From Oleiphilaceae bacterium (GTDB taxonomy: Bacteria; Pseudomonadota; Gammaproteobacteria; Pseudomonadales; Oleiphilaceae), in the NCBI GenBank assembly GCA_022447365.1, contig JAKVBL010000006.1:186001-250000 (forward strand): a stretch of 64,000 nt of DNA, written 5' to 3'. Position 1 is the first letter of the stretch. The number at the start of each line of letters is the position of its first letter. The position numbers and the translations under genes are program-made. The notes below the pieces were generated by a model that saw only the letters and a program-made list of their open reading frames with translations, was not told the origin of the DNA and did not search any database. Shown piece after piece: positions 1 through 8,360 of this stretch.

Positions 1-590
1 TATAGCTTAGCAGGAACGAGCCAATGTGTATGGGCTTTGTAGGTGATGGTGATTTGAGATTGGGCGATCAGGGCCCAATTGCATGCTTTTGATAAAAAGA
101 ACTGCTGTGCTTGTGCGACGGATTGACCTTTAACATGCTTATGAATGCTAACCCCGACTTTTTCTAAGTGCCCGATAACTTCAGCTGCGGCTCGGCCATA
201 TGGCGCAACAGCTGGGTTTGCGTAGGCAATGCAGTCGAGCTCCCTTGGTGAGTCGAATTCGAATTTGGCGTTTTGCTCGTGCGTCACAAGAACCAATTGC
301 CCAATCGCATAAGTAAACTCAGAATCGTCGACTACGAAAGATGGGGCAAGCGTTGTGCCTACTTCTCCTGCCGAAAGAAATATATCAAACGGAGCACCTC
401 GTGAAATCTGAGCGGTGAGTTTTCCTGTCGATGCAGAAGAGATGCTTAATTTACTTTCGTTATATGCCTTAGACAGCTTTTCAAGCGTTGGTTTGAAGTT
501 CGAAGCAACGGCGATGCGTACTTCCGAGCTAAACGAAACATCCGCAAAGAACGTGAAGAAAACAAGCAGAGTGTAATGTTTTATGCGCAT
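1..590 (-). CDS. modA: Molybdate ABC transporter periplasmic binding protein (ModA-like), 3' end outside window
   Basis: An open frame runs from an ATG at 588-590 leftward off the window edge, about 196 codons without a stop. The product starts with a short hydrophobic signal peptide (residues about 5-22), followed by VRIAVASNFKPTLEKL, the usual start of mature ModA. ASTGKLTAQI and GAPFDIFLSA (substrate loop) and NPAVAPYGRAA (a ModA hallmark) follow. The family binds molybdate or tungstate in the periplasm for the ModBC permease. The C-terminal 50-60 residues and any modBC genes lie outside the window. The gene is divergent from the pyruvyltransferase gene and probably unrelated to the polysaccharide cluster. 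Family assignment is firm; the ligand is inferred. Confidence 0.85.
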   Translation of the reverse strand, partial: MRIKHYTLLVFFTFFADVSFSSEVRIAVASNFKPTLEKLSKAYNESKLSISSASTGKLTAQISRGAPFDIFLSAGEVGTTLAPSFVVDDSEFTYAIGQLVLVTHEQNAKFEFDSPRELDCIAYANPAVAPYGRAAAEVIGHLEKVGVSIHKHVKGQSVAQAQQFFLSKACNWALIAQSQITITYKAHTHWLVPAKL

Positions 591-679
591 AGAGTGTGTG
601 AGTGCATATGATGACACTTGATTTTAAATTTAAACACTAGCGAATTAGAAGATCTTAGACCACAATTGCCGCGAATTTA

Positions 680-1621
680 TTGATCACGAGAAATGTTGTG
701 CGTATCGAATATTGTAAAGTTGAAGATTTGAATTTTGGAGATGATCTAAACGTATGGTTGTGGCCAAAGTTGATACCTGAATGTCTGGGAGTCAAAGATA
801 AGACTGCATTGTTAGGTATTGGCACAATCTTAAATCAGCGCACTTTCGATACGAACCTAGCCGGTGTTGAAAAGGCGTTTATCTTTGGGTCAGGATGCGC
901 AGGTGAGCAGCCGATTATTCCTGATCACTGGAGGGTCTTGTGTGTTCGTGGACCGAAAACCGCAGAGGCTGTTGGCCTTGATTCAACATTAGCTGTTGCT
1001 GATCCTGCATATTTGTTACGTGCTGTTGAAATGTCTGAGGTCGAGAAACAATATTCTATTGGCTTTATGCCGCACCACAGAAGTGAACGAGACTTAGACT
1101 GGAAGCGTGTATGTGACGCGGCAGGTATTCGTTTTGTCTCGGCTAAACAGCCAGTTGAAGATGCTGTGCGCGAAATTCGCTCCTGTGACCTTCTTCTAAC
1201 AGAAGCTATGCATGGTGCGATCGTTGCAGATGCCTTTCGTGTTCCTTGGGTACCAGTGTTTTACAACCCGACTGTTTCGCATTTCAAATGGCAAGATTTT
1301 GCGGCATCAATGCAGATTGATCTCAAACCTGTTTATTTGCCTTTTATCTGCGAGCGTGGCCGAGATACGGGACGTCTTTTTGAGCGCAAACTAAAGGGAG
1401 GGGCTGCGCGATTTGGCCTAGGCCCGAAAAAATGGATGAGCTACCCGGTTCCAGTGCGTTATGTGAAAGACTCCGACTATAAACTGCTTGGTGATAAGTT
1501 GTTGACCATTGCTAAGACAGAAAGATCTACACTCAGCAGTGATGATGCAGTAGAAACTGCTACTTCTTCGCTACTGGAAAAAGTAGCGCAGTTGAAAGGG
1601 GACTATCTTGGGCAAAAGTAG
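680..1621 (+). CDS. Polysaccharide pyruvyl transferase family protein (ExoV/CsaB-like)
   Basis: The protein has 313 residues, or 307 if translation starts at GTG 698; the longest frame begins at TTG 680 and there is no early ATG. The N-terminal NFGDDLN, the central LLGIGTILN and FIFGSGCAG segments, and the C-terminal LLTEAMHGAIVADAFRVPWV match the polysaccharide pyruvyl transferase family, closest in feel to ExoV of succinoglycan synthesis. Such enzymes transfer pyruvate from phosphoenolpyruvate as a ketal onto a sugar of a surface polysaccharide or its lipid-linked precursor. No signal peptide or membrane segment is seen, so it should be cytoplasmic. It converges on the pse operon with only 24 bases between stops and no obvious terminator. 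The acceptor sugar cannot be told. Confidence 0.75.
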   Translation: MITRNVVRIEYCKVEDLNFGDDLNVWLWPKLIPECLGVKDKTALLGIGTILNQRTFDTNLAGVEKAFIFGSGCAGEQPIIPDHWRVLCVRGPKTAEAVGLDSTLAVADPAYLLRAVEMSEVEKQYSIGFMPHHRSERDLDWKRVCDAAGIRFVSAKQPVEDAVREIRSCDLLLTEAMHGAIVADAFRVPWVPVFYNPTVSHFKWQDFAASMQIDLKPVYLPFICERGRDTGRLFERKLKGGAARFGLGPKKWMSYPVPVRYVKDSDYKLLGDKLLTIAKTERSTLSSDDAVETATSSLLEKVAQLKGDYLGQK

Positions 1622-1645
1622 ACCGTAAAGTAAATGCTCCTTGTA

Positions 1646-2644
1646 TTAATGGATATCCAGTTTTATCTCTGAGACTTTCTCGCCCTTATATTGTGCATAG
1701 GTGTTTCGCGCATTTATTCGGAATTTTTCAGTAAGAAACTCATCGTCTGGCGTTCTTATAAATTGGATATTTAGTTTTGGGTATAGGAGAGACAAAGTTT
1801 TGAGAGCTGTGCTAATAAAGCCAACTATGCTCGAGACTTTGTATGATGTGATAGAAATTTCAATAGGGCGATCATCTTCAATAAGCTTAAGGTTTGCCAA
1901 TGATAACCATTTTTGAATATTCTCCTTTGATTCAGCTCTGTGAGGAAAATAGTAAGCTTTACCATTCTTACTTAGCTTTTGAAGGCATTTTAAGTAATAG
2001 TCTTCGCTAACGATTCCTGCTTCTACGAGTGGTTGTCCTAATATGCCTGTTGGTGCGTTAGAGTCGCTTGTTATTTTCTTTCTGTAATAGGTCGTTTGAG
2101 AGAATCTATTTTCGACGACAGATACATGGGGCGTGGGGCTCAAATCAAACATAGTAAATAGTTCGATTTCATCAAACTGATTCGGCCTGAATTTGGATAT
2201 TCCGAGCACTCTTAAAAGTAATTCTTTTTCAAGATGAGATTTGGATGATGCTATCCGTGGTTCAAAATAAACACGGTAGTCATTAAGTGTCATGACTCCA
2301 TCGTCGAAAATGACTCGTTTGTTGTATTTAATATTTGCGATGAGGATATTTTGAAACCAAGCGTTAAATTCGGCATTTAACACCAAGTTATACTTCTCTC
2401 CTCGCAAGGCGCGAACTGTTTTATAGGTTTCTCTGAGAGACTTTTCTTTGGTGATAATATAGGTTGCATTCCAAAGCGGATATTCGAGCAGCATGTCCCT
2501 GAGCATATTGTTTGATACATCGTTGCCTCCATACTTTACGACTAAAGTTGCCTTACCTATTTTGTAGTACTTAAACGCTTCGGCAGCGCATAACAGTTGT
2601 AAGGGAGAGGTGACGATAAATAGAGCAGACTTCATTGTGTTCAT
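1646..2644 (-). CDS. Putative nonulosonic acid glycosyltransferase (polysialyltransferase/GT52-like)
   Basis: The 332-residue protein begins ALFIVTSPLQLLCAAEA, the opening typical of bacterial sialyltransferase-like families (GT52 and the POLYST alpha-2,8-polysialyltransferase family), where the SPLQ motif starts a Rossmann-like fold. Further family-like segments are VIFDDGVMTLNDY around residue 115 and YYFPHRAESKENIQKW around residue 242; the HR there resembles the conserved H-P of CMP-sugar transferases. It is the last gene of the minus-strand pseudaminic acid operon, 12 bases after pseI. From this position I infer that it transfers pseudaminic acid from CMP-Pse to a surface glycan. Family membership is moderately sure; donor and acceptor are inference. 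Confidence 0.55.
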   Translation of the reverse strand: MNTMKSALFIVTSPLQLLCAAEAFKYYKIGKATLVVKYGGNDVSNNMLRDMLLEYPLWNATYIITKEKSLRETYKTVRALRGEKYNLVLNAEFNAWFQNILIANIKYNKRVIFDDGVMTLNDYRVYFEPRIASSKSHLEKELLLRVLGISKFRPNQFDEIELFTMFDLSPTPHVSVVENRFSQTTYYRKKITSDSNAPTGILGQPLVEAGIVSEDYYLKCLQKLSKNGKAYYFPHRAESKENIQKWLSLANLKLIEDDRPIEISITSYKVSSIVGFISTALKTLSLLYPKLNIQFIRTPDDEFLTEKFRINARNTYAQYKGEKVSEIKLDIH

Positions 2645-2656
2645 TTTTGCTTTTTC

Positions 2657-3706
2657 TTATTTTACTAGATTCCAAGAAATTGGCTCACCAAACGCAATGT
2701 CTCGTGCGGCTTTTTTACCTAGCACATTAGGCAACTCTTTAGGCGTAAGACCAAAACCTGGGCGTATTGATCTTACATTTTGCTTTGTGAGCTTTTCGCC
2801 AGCTTTGATATTGGCTACGGCATAAAGTGAACGCCTAAAAGTGGCATTTCCTTCTTCACTTTTTTTACGTTGATAATTGACAGAACCAAGTGCTTCCCAA
2901 GCAGTTTTACTATCACGGCATAACTGAAGAAGTTCTTTTTCTTCTAATGAAAAACTATCGTCTGGCCCCCCTCCAGAACGATCGAGCGTAACATGCTTTT
3001 CAATAACGCAAGCACCCAGTGAGACCGAAGCAATAGCTGTTGTATTTGAGATAGTATGATCAGAAAGCCCAGTAAGCACATCGAAGCGTTTGGCCATGTC
3101 AGGGATTGTCGCAAGATTATAGTCGTTAGCTGGGGCTGGATAACCGCTGACGCAATGTAAAACCACTAACTCTTTACAGCCAGCCCTTTTTGCAGCCGCG
3201 ACAGCTTCGCTAATCTCTTCTTCATTGGCCATGCCTGTAGAAATGATCATGGGCTTGCCTGTTTTCGCAACATATTCGATGAGAGGGATATCTATTGCTT
3301 CAAAGGATGCGATTTTATAAGCAGGGCAGTTTAGCTCTTCTAGCATATCAACCGCTGTTTCGTCGAAGGGTGAGCTGAAAATCGTAATATCTAACTCTTT
3401 TGCTTTCTTGAACAATGGCTTGTGCCATTCCCACGGCATAAATGCTTCCGAATACAAGTCGTAAAGAGTTCGACCTCCCCATAGCCCACCTTCAATTTTA
3501 AATTCTGGGCGATCACAATCAATCGTAATTGTGTCCGCTGTGTAGGACTGAAGTTTTATTGCGTCAGCTCCGCAACGCTTGGCCATTTCCATAATTTCGT
3601 AGGCGCGTTCGATACTGCCATTATGGTTCGCAGATAGCTCTGCGATGATGTATGGGGGGGTGTTAGAGCCTATTTTTCTTCCGTTTAACTTTACAGGGTC
3701 TTTCAT
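2657..3706 (-). CDS. pseI: Pseudaminic acid synthase PseI (NeuB family)
   Basis: PseI condenses 2,4-diacetamido-2,4,6-trideoxy-L-altrose with phosphoenolpyruvate to give pseudaminic acid. The NeuB barrel covers about residues 20-270, with IIAELSANHNGS near the N-terminus, DAIKLQSYT, IFSSPFDETAVDMLE, KIASFEAIDIPLI, IISTGMA, LSDHT and ACVIEKHVTLDR. A C-terminal SAF (antifreeze-like) domain covers about residues 285-348 (FRRSLYAVANIKAGEKLT). The open frame extends 28 codons upstream to 3790 inside pseG/H, but ATG 3706 gives the standard 349-residue length and lies 4 bases after the pseG/H stop, so it is the preferred start despite a weak Shine-Dalgarno sequence. The surrounding pse genes favour PseI over sialic or legionaminic acid synthases. 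Confidence 0.9.
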   Translation of the reverse strand: MKDPVKLNGRKIGSNTPPYIIAELSANHNGSIERAYEIMEMAKRCGADAIKLQSYTADTITIDCDRPEFKIEGGLWGGRTLYDLYSEAFMPWEWHKPLFKKAKELDITIFSSPFDETAVDMLEELNCPAYKIASFEAIDIPLIEYVAKTGKPMIISTGMANEEEISEAVAAAKRAGCKELVVLHCVSGYPAPANDYNLATIPDMAKRFDVLTGLSDHTISNTTAIASVSLGACVIEKHVTLDRSGGGPDDSFSLEEKELLQLCRDSKTAWEALGSVNYQRKKSEEGNATFRRSLYAVANIKAGEKLTKQNVRSIRPGFGLTPKELPNVLGKKAARDIAFGEPISWNLVK

Positions 3707-3710
3707 GTAT

Positions 3711-5249
3711 CTAGCTTTTTGAATAAATAAATTGGTTTTTATCTGTTTGTTTGAAGCCGCAACGGGAAAAGAGTTTTTGCGATGCCTCATTTTCTGGTAG
3801 TACTGTTGCTAAAATCGTTTTATCAGGGGTTTGTTTAATTTGTTTTATTATTGCGCGTTGGGCAATGCCTTTTCCGAAAAACTCAGGGTCGAGATAAATT
3901 GAAATTTCAAATAACTCTGTACTCTTATCTATTAAATCAAGTCGAATAACTCCGCACTTTCGCCCTTTTGTATCTTCAATAATATTAAAAAAATCATCTT
4001 GGCTTTGAAGTTTCTTTCGCATCCATTTGGAATGATCTAACAACGATGGAATATTGGGATTTCTAGCGAATCGTCTTGTTTCGGGAAGGCATTGAAGATG
4101 ATGAACATATTCAACATCGATTTCGGTTGCGGGGCGAATATCTATATCAGGCTGAAGCTGAATATGTTGTTCGATGGCGTTAATAACTCGCAGACCACCC
4201 TTCCCATCACAAACCTTTTTACCTTGATGCGCTATGGCTTTTCTTTTTTCAGGGTTACTAATTAAATCATTAAGCGCGTTATTGAATTTAGATTCTGTAA
4301 TATTATATATGTCACCCAAATTGATTGCAGCACCGAGCTTATGAAGGTTTGATGCAACATACTTTTGATTCTGAGCGGTTTCAATCATTAACGTAGGTAG
4401 CTGCATTGCGCATCTTTCCCAAGCGCTGGAACCTGCGGCACCAACACACAAATCATGTCTTAAAAGTACAGAAACGATATCAGGCTCGTTAACAAGTAAT
4501 GAATATTGTGTAGACTTTGAACAATATTCTCTAAGAAGATTTAAATTGGGATTAAGTGAAGTTGTTAATATCGAAATTTCTAAACTGTTTGTATTATTGT
4601 CAAGCCATTTAAGTACTTTGAGTGAGTCATTGTTTAAATCAGCCCCGCCTAAAGCGACTAGTATTCTAAATTCACTTGCTTGAGTTGATGGAGCGGCAGG
4701 TTCTGAAAATTCTTTTCTAAGTAATGTGTATTGGCTGCCAATTAAGAAAGTGGCATTAGGTGCCCTCTTCTTATATGCATCGCTAGTTTTTCCGTATGTT
4801 TGATCAAGCAACCAAGTACAACTATGCTGACGATCATTCAAGTCATCAATAGCTAAAACGGGTGCAATCTCTTCCAGCTTCGACTCCCATGGCGCTCCTA
4901 AAGCGTAATGATCCACGACAATGAATGAGGGGGCTAAGTTTTTGCACGAGGATACGTAATCGATTGTTTGTTTAGCGTCTTGTAGTTGGGAGCCTTTGAG
5001 CCAGTGTGAGTGCTGATAGTCTTTAGAGCTAGGTGAGTTCAGTTCATCTAGAAGGACTAGCTCACCCCCAAGTTGATCAAGCTTTTGTGTTAAAAAAAGG
5101 TGAGGGGATTTTGTAAGTAGCACTACAGAATAATTGAAGTCCTTTGCCCACTGGGCTAACGCTAAGCAGCGCATAACATGGCCTAAGCCAACAGTTTTAT
5201 TTGCATCAGCTCTGATTAAAAACCATTTGGGATTGTTTTCTGGTTTCAT
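3711..5249 (-). CDS. pseG: Fused PseG UDP-sugar hydrolase and PseH-like GNAT acetyltransferase
   Basis: The 512-residue protein carries two pathway activities. Residues 1 to about 365 are PseG, the UDP-2,4-diacetamido-2,4,6-trideoxy-beta-L-altropyranose hydrolase: RADANKTVGLGHVMRCL contains the expected active-site histidine (H24), and VVDHYALG, LGGADLNND and GAAGSSAWERCAM match the GT-B-like hydrolase. Residues about 375-512 are a GNAT domain (DIRPATEIDVEYVHHL, GVIRLDL, FFGKGIAQRAI, NEASQKLFSRCGFK), presumed to be PseH, which acetylates the 4-amino group. PseG and PseH are usually separate, and no other PseH is present in the operon, supporting this assignment. The start overlaps the pseF stop by one base. 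The symbol names only the N-terminal half. Confidence 0.85.
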   Translation of the reverse strand: MKPENNPKWFLIRADANKTVGLGHVMRCLALAQWAKDFNYSVVLLTKSPHLFLTQKLDQLGGELVLLDELNSPSSKDYQHSHWLKGSQLQDAKQTIDYVSSCKNLAPSFIVVDHYALGAPWESKLEEIAPVLAIDDLNDRQHSCTWLLDQTYGKTSDAYKKRAPNATFLIGSQYTLLRKEFSEPAAPSTQASEFRILVALGGADLNNDSLKVLKWLDNNTNSLEISILTTSLNPNLNLLREYCSKSTQYSLLVNEPDIVSVLLRHDLCVGAAGSSAWERCAMQLPTLMIETAQNQKYVASNLHKLGAAINLGDIYNITESKFNNALNDLISNPEKRKAIAHQGKKVCDGKGGLRVINAIEQHIQLQPDIDIRPATEIDVEYVHHLQCLPETRRFARNPNIPSLLDHSKWMRKKLQSQDDFFNIIEDTKGRKCGVIRLDLIDKSTELFEISIYLDPEFFGKGIAQRAIIKQIKQTPDKTILATVLPENEASQKLFSRCGFKQTDKNQFIYSKS

Positions 5250-5935
5250 TACTTTAAATCAAGGCAGTTGTACATTAATTCAGCATGTTGCCAGTCTTCT
5301 TGTGTATCAATGTCTTGAACTCGATAGCTGGGTAATATGTGAGGTTTAGATTTTGAGCCAGTTAAAATTCCTTTACCTTGAGAAAATGCGTTCACATTTC
5401 CAAAGTAAAATTGCCCAGCGTCATGAAAAGCAATTTCTAGATCTTGCGAGCGGGTTGTTTCATGCCCTTTTTGAAACATTTCACTAAAGCCACCACTATT
5501 TATTTTTAAAGCGCGTTGAATAGGGAATCGATACTCGGTGGCAGAAAAAACGTAATCAAGTTGTTCTGTTGAAAGCAGTTTAGAGGCTTCAGTTAAATCA
5601 GTAGACCTTACAAAAGGCGCTGTGGCATAAATGCAACAGAGCTGGTCTTTTTCACTGAGTTTTAGTTCGTTAATGCTGTGTTGTATAACGTCTAAGGTTG
5701 TTGCGAAATCATCTGATAGTTCTGGTGGTCTGATGAATGGTGCTTCAGCTCCGTAGGAGCATGCAATATCTATGATTTCTTTATCATCTGAAGATACAAC
5801 TACTCTGTCGAAAAGACCGCTCTTTATAGCGGCTTCAACGGAATATCCAATAATAGGTTTTCCACAGAATTCCTTGATGTTTTTTCTTGGGATCCGTTTG
5901 CTACCGCCTCTGGCTGGAATTAATGCAACTTTCAT
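5249..5935 (-). CDS. pseF: Pseudaminic acid cytidylyltransferase PseF
   Basis: The 228-residue enzyme activates pseudaminic acid with CTP to give CMP-pseudaminic acid. It starts MKVALIPARGGSKRIPRKN, the CMP-nonulosonate synthetase nucleotide-binding signature, followed by FCGKPIIGYSVEAA, VVVSSDDKEI, EAPFIRPPELSDD (the usual PxxLAxD variant) and FHDAGQFYFG near the C-terminus. Length and the FHDAGQFYFG segment fit the PseF branch rather than NeuA. It overlaps pseC by four bases (ATGA) and pseG/H by one, so the operon is translationally coupled. Confidence 0.9.
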   Translation of the reverse strand: MKVALIPARGGSKRIPRKNIKEFCGKPIIGYSVEAAIKSGLFDRVVVSSDDKEIIDIACSYGAEAPFIRPPELSDDFATTLDVIQHSINELKLSEKDQLCCIYATAPFVRSTDLTEASKLLSTEQLDYVFSATEYRFPIQRALKINSGGFSEMFQKGHETTRSQDLEIAFHDAGQFYFGNVNAFSQGKGILTGSKSKPHILPSYRVQDIDTQEDWQHAELMYNCLDLK

Positions 5936-7095
5936 GACAGTACCTGAGAGATAGTTTCTATGCTTGTAGATTGTTGCTCATCTGTCATTGCATGGAAAAT
6001 TGGGATCGAAATAGCTTCCCCATAATACTTTTCTGCTTCAGGGAAATCGCCAACTTTGAACCCTAATTTTTGATAATAGGGCTGTAAATGCACTGGTATG
6101 TAATGAAGGTTTACGCCTAAACCTGCGCGGCGTAATTTTGAAAATACTTCCTTATGACTCAATTTAATTTCGTTTAGCTTCAGCCTAATAATATATAAAT
6201 GAAAGCTTGAAAAGATGGAATCAAGGCGCTTAGGAAGCTCAATTGGTAGGTGTTTAAGCTCATTGTCGTATCGAATTGCTAGCTGATTTCTGCGTTCTAC
6301 AAAATCAGTTAAACGAGTCATTTGAGATACGCCTAAGGCGGCCTGCATCTCTGTCATGCGATAGTTATAGCCTAATGCGATTTGCTGGTAGTACCAACCA
6401 CCATGACTATCTTCAGTCATCAAACTTTCATCGCGAGTGATGCCATGACTTCTAAGTAATTCTAGCTTTTTAGCGAGTACATCGTTATTGGTTAGAGCGG
6501 CTCCGCCTTCAGCAGTGGTAACTATCTTGACGGGGTGGAAACTGAAGATTGTGATATCAGAGTATTTACAATCACCTGTTATAGAGTTTTGGTATCGAGC
6601 GCCAATTGCATGAGAGGCATCTTCAATTATCTTAAAGCCATATTGCTTTGATAATTGATAGATTTTCTCCATGTCACAAGGCTGGCCGCACAAGTGAACA
6701 ACAACGACAACTTTGGGGAGAGTACCTTCGGCTTTTGCTTGCTTTAACTTGCTCTCAAGTTTCGCTGGGCACATGTTGTATGTGTCTGGATCAATATCAA
6801 CAAAGTCGATGGATGCGCCGCAATACAAGCCACAGTTTGCAGTAGCAACAAATGTAATAGGGCTGGTCCAAAGGTAATCCCCTGGACCTAAGTCAAGAGC
6901 TAAACAAGAAATATGCAGGGCAGAGGTCGCACTATTAACAGCAAACGCATATTTAGCGCCACAAGCACTAATTAAACTATTCTCAAAGGTGGGGACTTGA
7001 GGGCCTTGAGTAAGGAAGTCTGACTTTAGGACATCGATGACTGAATCAATATCTACTTGGCTAATTTCTTGTTTTCCATATGGAATAAACGACAT
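5932..7095 (-). CDS. pseC: UDP-4-amino-4,6-dideoxy-N-acetyl-beta-L-altrosamine transaminase PseC
   Basis: This 387-residue aminotransferase of the DegT/DnrJ/EryC1/StrS class transfers an amino group from glutamate to C4 of the PseB product. The PLP lysine is K190 in FSFHPVKIVTTAEGG. Other hallmarks are SATSALHISCLAL (phosphate binding), TSPITFVATANC, EDASHAIGA (PLP-ring aspartate) and NYRMTEMQAALG. Length is normal. The gene lies two bases after pseB and overlaps pseF by four bases, so the pathway order pseB-C-F is preserved. Assignment to PseC over other sugar aminotransferases rests on the full pse operon around it. Confidence 0.92.
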   Translation of the reverse strand: MSFIPYGKQEISQVDIDSVIDVLKSDFLTQGPQVPTFENSLISACGAKYAFAVNSATSALHISCLALDLGPGDYLWTSPITFVATANCGLYCGASIDFVDIDPDTYNMCPAKLESKLKQAKAEGTLPKVVVVVHLCGQPCDMEKIYQLSKQYGFKIIEDASHAIGARYQNSITGDCKYSDITIFSFHPVKIVTTAEGGAALTNNDVLAKKLELLRSHGITRDESLMTEDSHGGWYYQQIALGYNYRMTEMQAALGVSQMTRLTDFVERRNQLAIRYDNELKHLPIELPKRLDSIFSSFHLYIIRLKLNEIKLSHKEVFSKLRRAGLGVNLHYIPVHLQPYYQKLGFKVGDFPEAEKYYGEAISIPIFHAMTDEQQSTSIETISQVLS

Positions 7096-7097
7096 AT

Positions 7098-8111
7098 TTA
7101 AACCTCAAAATTAGGGTCAATATGCTCTTTAATTAACGCTCTTAGACTTTCTACACTTTCCCATTCGTCGTTCGTACCGGAATTGTATTTGAAGCCAAAT
7201 GGTACTTTTTCAGCTTTGTGATGCTCAATATACTCTTGTTCTTGGTAGCAAAAAGATACCGATGGCAGGATGGCGTAGTACTTCCCTAAGTCTATTGTAT
7301 TGAGCGAATCGGTGTCCGTAATCATTTCTTCGTGTAGTTTTTCACCTGGGCGTATTCCAACAACCTCTGTTTTACACTCTGGAGCGACGGCTTTGGCGAC
7401 ATCCAGAATTTTATATGAAGGAATTTTAGGAACGAATATTTCGCCGCCAAGGTGGTGCTCAAATGCATACATAACCATATCCACACCATCTTGAAGAGAG
7501 ATGTTGAAGCGGGTCATTTCTTCATGGGTGATAGGCAGAACACCTGATTGTTTTTTATTTAAGAAAAATGGGATTACCGAGCCTCGAGATCCCATGACAT
7601 TCCCATAACGAACCACACTGAATCGAATGTCCTTTGATCCCTTAATATTGTTTGCGGCAGCGAATAGTTTGTCTGATGCTAACTTGGTTGCGCCATATAG
7701 ATTGATAGGGGCGCACGCTTTATCAGTTGAAAGTGCCACCACGTCAGTGACACCACACTCTAAAGCTGCAGCGATTACATTTTCAGCGCCATCAATGTTT
7801 GTACGAATGCATTCGGTTGGGTTGTATTCTGCAGTATCTACTTGCTTGATAGCTGCTGCATGAATGACCATGTCCACACCTTCACATGCCTGAATTAGGC
7901 GTTGCCTATCGCGAATGTCACCGATAAAAAAACGTAATTGAGGATAGTCTTGAGGCGGGTATTTAAAACGCAATTCTGATTGCTTCAATTCATCTCTTGA
8001 AAAGATAATAATCTTTTTGATGTCTGGGTAGCGATTAAGAATGGTCTCTAAGAATTTCTTCCCGAACGAACCTGTGCCTCCAGTAATTAAGACGACTTTA
8101 TCATTAAGCAT
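7098..8111 (-). CDS. pseB: UDP-N-acetylglucosamine 4,6-dehydratase (inverting) PseB
   Basis: The 337-residue extended SDR enzyme performs the first step of pseudaminic acid synthesis: 4,6-dehydration and C5 inversion of UDP-GlcNAc. The Rossmann motif TGGTGSFG is at residues 10-17, and the catalytic set is D130, K131 and Y139 in LSTDKACAPINLYGATK, matching the FlaA1/PseB arrangement. RYGNVMGSRGSVIPFF and RPGEKLHEEMI are further PseB signatures. It is the promoter-proximal gene of a minus-strand operon running to 1646. The 249-base upstream region is shared with the divergent dioxygenase gene and holds a TATAAT-like -10 box. Confidence 0.93.
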   Translation of the reverse strand: MLNDKVVLITGGTGSFGKKFLETILNRYPDIKKIIIFSRDELKQSELRFKYPPQDYPQLRFFIGDIRDRQRLIQACEGVDMVIHAAAIKQVDTAEYNPTECIRTNIDGAENVIAAALECGVTDVVALSTDKACAPINLYGATKLASDKLFAAANNIKGSKDIRFSVVRYGNVMGSRGSVIPFFLNKKQSGVLPITHEEMTRFNISLQDGVDMVMYAFEHHLGGEIFVPKIPSYKILDVAKAVAPECKTEVVGIRPGEKLHEEMITDTDSLNTIDLGKYYAILPSVSFCYQEQEYIEHHKAEKVPFGFKYNSGTNDEWESVESLRALIKEHIDPNFEV

Positions 8112-8210
8112 AAAAAAAGAGTGCCGTTATAGTTAAATGTAAATCAATGAGTTTGGTGAGGAAACCTGCAAATCTTTAGTGAAATCAACTAGATCGAAAA
8201 GGCTATCGGG

Positions 8211-8216
8211 ATTATA
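8211..8216 (-). promoter_or_regulatory. Candidate -10 box for the pse operon
   Basis: On the minus strand this hexamer reads TATAAT, a perfect sigma-70 -10 element about 100 bases upstream of the pseB ATG. No convincing -35 hexamer is seen at 16-18 bases. The whole divergent gap 8112-8360 is AT-rich and contains no gene. Confidence 0.35.
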
Positions 8217-8360
8217 GAATAGATACAATCTTGGTGAAACTGGTAACTGAATATTGCTGAGATGTTAAGTAGTCCTTTTTTGCATATTTTGTGTATGATT
8301 CGCGCCTTCTAGTTCTATTTATGTGTTTTTTCTAGTTTTAAAAGCGGTAAAACGGATTCT

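Noticed and set aside
3707-3790. N-terminal extension of PseI by 28 codons
   Set aside because: It overlaps the end of the pseG/H gene in another frame and is outside the normal PseI length; ATG 3706 fits.
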